This document shows, in pieces, positions 5,588 through 7,707 of a stretch of DNA of 7,707 bases. The notes under the pieces were generated by a model that was given only the letters and a program-made list of their open reading frames with translations, did not search any database and had not been told where the DNA came from. Origin of the DNA: Methanomassiliicoccus sp. UBA386 (GTDB lineage: Archaea > Thermoplasmatota > Thermoplasmata > Methanomassiliicoccales > Methanomassiliicoccaceae); NCBI GenBank assembly GCA_002498285.1, contig DAGU01000021.1, forward strand, positions 16,065 to 23,771, read 5' to 3'. Each line of letters begins with the position of its first letter. The stretch's first letter is position 1. Position numbers and translations under genes: made by a program.

Positions 5588-6294
5588 GCAATGAGATTAG
5601 GAGGCTGACCGCGCCCAGAAGCTGGCCGATCAAGCGCAAGGCGCACCACTGGGTCACCAAGACGTCCCCCGGAGCGCACTCCCTGGAGGACAGCGTGCCG
5701 GTGATCGTGGTGGTCAGGGACCTGCTCAAGATCTGCGACACCGCGGCCGAGGTCAAGAGGATAGTGTCCAACCGCGACATGCTGGTGGACGGCAAGATAG
5801 TGAAGGACGTCAAGATGGCCGTGGGCCTGATGGACGTGGTCTCGTTCCCGAAGAACAACTCTCACTACCGCATGATGGTCAACGTCCGCGGGAAGCTGAC
5901 CCTGGTGCCTATCCCTGAGGAGAAGGCGTCCTGGAAGCTGTGCCGCATCGACAACAAGACCACCGTGCCGGGCGGGAAGACCCAGCTGAACCTCCACGAC
6001 GGGAGGAACATCCTGGTGGAGAGCGACGGCTACAAGACCGGCGATGTGCTGAAGATCGAGATCCCCTCCCAGAAGGTCCTGGAGGCCTACAAGATGGAGA
6101 AGGGCAACCTGGCGCTCATCACCTCCGGTTCCAACGTGGGCAAGGCCGAGGTCATCGACGAGATCGTCATCAGGCGGCTGTCGTCGGAAAACATCGTCAA
6201 CTTCAAGAACGGCTCCTCCACCACGAGGGGCAACGTATTCGTCATCGGCAACAAGGTGTCTGAGGTAGAGCTGCTCGAGGAGGCGGCGATATGA
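5584..6294 (+). CDS. rps4e: Small-subunit ribosomal protein eS4 (S4e)
   Basis: eS4 is present in archaea and eukaryotes and absent from bacteria, so it is a strong domain marker. The 236-residue protein has the RS4 N-terminal region (HLxR-like start replaced by IRRLTAPRSWPIKRKAHHWVTKTSPGAHS over residues 5-33). An S4-type RNA-binding domain at about 41-95 (VPVIVVVRDLL, then SNRDMLVDGKIVKDVKMAVGLMDVV) follows, then a central S4e domain (about 95-165) and a KOW-type segment, GNLALITSGSNVGKAEVIDEI, at 174-194. The length is usual. SD GGAGGT at 5572-5577 lies in the end of uL24, and the ATGA overlap couples the two genes. Its own last codons (EEAAI) hold the SD sequence of uL5. Confidence 0.97.
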   Translation: MSNEIRRLTAPRSWPIKRKAHHWVTKTSPGAHSLEDSVPVIVVVRDLLKICDTAAEVKRIVSNRDMLVDGKIVKDVKMAVGLMDVVSFPKNNSHYRMMVNVRGKLTLVPIPEEKASWKLCRIDNKTTVPGGKTQLNLHDGRNILVESDGYKTGDVLKIEIPSQKVLEAYKMEKGNLALITSGSNVGKAEVIDEIVIRRLSSENIVNFKNGSSTTRGNVFVIGNKVSEVELLEEAAI

Positions 6295-6803
6295 GCGACG
6301 TCATGCGCACCCCGCGCATCTCCAAGGTCGTCGTCAACATCGGCGTGGGCGAGGCGGGCGACCGCCTGAACAAGGCCCAGAGGGTCCTTAAGATGCTCAC
6401 CAACCACCAGCCCAAGGTGACCGTCGCCAAGGTCACCAACCGTGACCTGGGGGTCAGGGAGGGCATGCCCATAGGATGCAAGGTCACTCTGAGGCGGAAC
6501 GACGCCGATGAGTTCCTGCGGAAGGCGCTGGCCATCCGCGAGTACCGCCTGGCCTCCTACAGCTACGATCCCGAGGGCAACCTCTCCTTCGGCATATCCG
6601 ACTACACTGACTTCGAGGGCATGAAGTACGACCCCGAGATCGGCATATTCGGCATGGACATCAGCGTGGTGTTCAGCCGCCCTGGCTACAGGGTGGCCAA
6701 GAGGCGCATCGCGCCCAAGAGGATACCAAGGGAGCACCGCATCACCCGCGAGGAGACCCAGGCCTTCATGCGCGAGCGGTTCAAAGTGGAGGTGGTCGAT
6801 TGA
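6291..6803 (+). CDS. rpl5: Large-subunit ribosomal protein uL5 (L5)
   Basis: uL5 binds 5S rRNA and contacts the P-site tRNA through the central protuberance. The 170-residue protein has PRISKVVVNIGVGEAGDRLNKAQRVL (8-33), QPKVTVAK, REGMPIGCKVTLRRNDADEFL (56-76), GNLSFGISDYTDFEGMKYDPEIGIFGMDISVVFSRPGYRVAKRR and a short archaeal C-terminus. ATG 6291 overlaps the eS4 stop as ATGA, with GGAGG at 6279-6283. ATG 6303 (residue 5) is possible but has no separate SD sequence. The last residues VEVVD are encoded by the SD sequence of uS14. Confidence 0.97.
   Translation: MSDVMRTPRISKVVVNIGVGEAGDRLNKAQRVLKMLTNHQPKVTVAKVTNRDLGVREGMPIGCKVTLRRNDADEFLRKALAIREYRLASYSYDPEGNLSFGISDYTDFEGMKYDPEIGIFGMDISVVFSRPGYRVAKRRIAPKRIPREHRITREETQAFMRERFKVEVVD
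6788..6796 (+). promoter_or_regulatory. Shine-Dalgarno GGAGGTGGT deciding the TTG start of uS14
   Basis: GGAGGTG matches the anti-SD over seven bases, 5-7 nt before TTG 6800. It is encoded by the last codons of uL5 (VEVV). There is no ATG or GTG in the uS14 frame at a comparable distance. Confidence 0.85.
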
Positions 6804-6946
6804 AGACCAAGAAGGATTTCGGCAGGAAGAAGGGCTGCCTGCGTTGCGGCAGGAGGCGCGGCATAGTGCGCAGGTACGGATTGCACCTGTGCAGGCAGTG
6901 TTTCCGTGAAGCGGCACCGGAGATCGGTTTCAAGAAGTACTCGTGA
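6800..6946 (+). CDS. rps14: Small-subunit ribosomal protein uS14 (S14), zinc-binding short form, TTG start
   Basis: The product has only 48 residues, read TTG-initiated as MKTKKDFGRKKGCLRCGRRR and so on to GFKKYS. uS14 sits in the 30S head next to uS3 and uS19. Four cysteines at 13, 16, 31 and 34 form the Cys-X2-Cys...Cys-X2-Cys zinc site of the C+ form. RRYGLHLCRQCFRE and the terminal EIGFKKYS are diagnostic of archaeal/eukaryotic uS14. There is no ATG near the 5' end. TTG 6800 overlaps the uL5 stop as TTGA and has GGAGGTGGT (6788-6796) directly ahead, which fixes the start. Its TGA begins the TGAGGTGA SD sequence of uS8. This gene falls in the one interval that would otherwise look like a 152-nt gap. 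Confidence 0.95.
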   Translation: MKTKKDFGRKKGCLRCGRRRGIVRRYGLHLCRQCFREAAPEIGFKKYS

Positions 6947-6952
6947 GGTGAT
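6944..6952 (+). promoter_or_regulatory. Stop/SD fusion TGAGGTGAT (uS14 stop, uS8 ribosome-binding site)
   Basis: The uS14 TGA (6944-6946) opens the motif. GAGGTGAT ends 3 nt before the uS8 ATG at 6956. Confidence 0.85.
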
Positions 6953-6955
6953 GAC

Positions 6956-7345
6956 ATGCAGAGCGACCCACTTAACGATGCCATGTCGACCATCAAGAAC
7001 GCGGCCACGGTCGGTAAGAGCGAATGCGTGATCCACCCATCCTCCAAGCTGATCGGAAGGGTGCTGAAGGTCATGCAGGAATATGGCTATATCAACCAGT
7101 TCGAGTTCGTCGAGGACGGCAAGGCCGGACTGTTCAAGGTTAGAATGCAGGGAAAGATCAACGATTGCGGCGTAATTAAGCCGAGATACTCGGTCCAGAA
7201 GAACGACCTCGACAGGTTCGAGTCCCGTTACCTACCGGCCCAGGACTTTGGCGTGCTGATCCTCACCACCACCGCTGGGGTGGTCAGCCATGCCAAGGCC
7301 AAGGAGCTGGGGGTAGGCGGAAAGCTTCTGGCCTACGTCTACTGA
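6956..7345 (+). CDS. rps8: Small-subunit ribosomal protein uS8 (S8)
   Basis: uS8 binds the central domain of 16S rRNA and nucleates platform assembly. The 129-residue protein starts DPLNDAMSTIKNAATVGKSECVIHPSSKLIGRVLKVMQEYGYI (4-46), the N-terminal domain. The C-terminal domain is IKPRYSV (74-80), RYLPAQDFGVLILTTTAGVVSHAKAKELGVGGKLLAYVY. The T-T-x-G-V-[VM]-[ST]-H-x-x-A block near 105-115 is the family signature. The start ATG 6956 is preceded by GAGGTGAT (6945-6952). An ATG at 6951 is in another frame. In bacteria uS8 represses the spc operon; I cannot tell whether that applies here. Confidence 0.97.
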   Translation: MQSDPLNDAMSTIKNAATVGKSECVIHPSSKLIGRVLKVMQEYGYINQFEFVEDGKAGLFKVRMQGKINDCGVIKPRYSVQKNDLDRFESRYLPAQDFGVLILTTTAGVVSHAKAKELGVGGKLLAYVY

Positions 7346-7354
7346 GGGATGCAG

Positions 7355-7707
7355 ATGACACTGAGCGGATTGATTGAACAGAGAGTTACCATCCCCGCGG
7401 GCGTCACTGCCTCCGTTGACGGCGCCAACGTCACCGTCAAGGGAAAGAAGGCCACCCTCCAGAGGGAGCTCTCCTACCCCAAGATCAAGATCAAGGTGGA
7501 GGGCGACGAGGTGGTGGTCAGCAGCGAGTTCCCCCGTGTCCGTGAAAAGGCCATGGTAGGGACCTTCGCCGCCCACATCGCCAACATGGTGGAGGGCGTG
7601 ACCAACGGGTTCGAATACGAGATGAAGATAGTCCACTCCCACTTCCCCATCAAGACCTCGGTGAAGGGCGACAAGTTCGTCATCGAGAACTTCCTGGGCG
7701 AGAGGTC
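7355..7707 (+). CDS. rpl6: Large-subunit ribosomal protein uL6 (L6), N-terminal part
   Basis: The gene runs off the right edge; 117 complete codons are present out of the roughly 175-185 usual for archaea. uL6 sits near the sarcin-ricin loop and the elongation-factor site. Visible features are EQRVTIPAGVTASVDGANVTVKGKKATLQREL (8-39), the first L6 repeat's strands, VVVSSEFPRVREKAMVGTFAAHIANMVEGVTNGFEYEMKIVHSHFP (53-98), and KGDKFVIENFLGER, the start of the second repeat. ATG 7355 lies four nt after GAGGGAT (7344-7350), which includes the uS8 stop. An in-frame ATG at 7349 overlaps that SD sequence and is less likely. Confidence 0.95.
   Translation, partial: MTLSGLIEQRVTIPAGVTASVDGANVTVKGKKATLQRELSYPKIKIKVEGDEVVVSSEFPRVREKAMVGTFAAHIANMVEGVTNGFEYEMKIVHSHFPIKTSVKGDKFVIENFLGER

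Noticed and set aside
5026..5997. Long minus-strand open frame (323 codons) opposite uL14, uL24 and eS4
   Set aside because: It lies antisense to three certain genes. Such frames are expected opposite GC-rich codon-biased genes, and the translation shows only low-complexity Leu/Val/His/Asp stretches with no recognisable motif.
5940..6263. Plus-strand open frame of 107 codons inside eS4
   Set aside because: It is Arg/Gly/His/Glu-rich frame-shifted translation of eS4 without a start signal.
6087..6917. Minus-strand open frame of 276 codons opposite eS4, uL5 and uS14
   Set aside because: It is a mirror of essential genes on the plus strand, and its composition is typical of antisense translation.
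235..7354. Search for internal promoters, terminators, RNA genes, IS elements or CRISPR
   Set aside because: The longest non-coding gap is 11 nt, and no repeats beyond the short uS3 tail duplication were seen. There is no room for such elements outside coding sequence, and gene order is uninterrupted.
1..7707. Possibility of a novel defence, mobile or metabolic system
   Set aside because: All 18 genes are recognised members of the archaeal S10-spc cluster in canonical order, and no unassigned gene remains.

Overview
This window is a fully coding, GC-rich (roughly 60% by eye) piece of an archaeal chromosome. It carries the S10-spc ribosomal protein cluster. All 18 genes are on the + strand and packed end to end: gaps are 2-11 nt or genes overlap by 1-4 nt, so no stretch is free for an internal promoter, terminator or RNA gene. 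The domain assignment is secure, because the cluster contains aIF1 (SUI1 family), the RNase P protein Rnp1 and eS4. None of these occurs in bacterial S10/spc operons, and the ribosomal proteins are of the archaeal type.

Layout: uL3 (3' end only), uL4, uL23, uL2, uS19, uL22, uS3, uL29, aIF1, Rnp1, uS17, uL14, uL24, eS4, uL5, uS14, uS8, uL6 (5' part only). This is the standard euryarchaeal order with nothing inserted or missing. One gene, uS14 (48 aa, TTG start, positions 6800-6946), is short enough and has an unusual enough start to be missed by simple ORF calling. Its four-cysteine zinc motif and strong Shine-Dalgarno (SD) sequence make it certain.

Together the genes supply large-subunit proteins around the exit tunnel and peptidyl-transferase centre (uL2, uL3, uL4, uL22, uL23, uL24, uL29), the 5S rRNA binder uL5, subunit-interface and factor-site proteins (uL14, uL6), small-subunit proteins (uS3, uS8, uS14, uS17, uS19, eS4), a start-codon selection factor (aIF1) and a tRNA 5'-maturation subunit (Rnp1).

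Translation is strongly SD-driven. Motifs matching an anti-SD of type GATCACCTCC either contain the upstream stop codon (TGAGGTGA, four times) or are encoded in the last codons of the upstream protein (Glu-Glu-Val-type tails). Stop codons are 13 TGA, 4 TAA and 0 TAG. High GC, euryarchaeal gene order and lack of TAG are compatible with a methanogen of the Methanomassiliicoccales (Thermoplasmatota), but that placement is inference and not proven by the sequence.

I do not see an undescribed system here. The observations worth a second look concern operon micro-architecture (stop/SD fusion, TAATG chain), a basic N-terminal extension on uS19, an acidic repeat-bearing tail on uS3, and the start of Rnp1.
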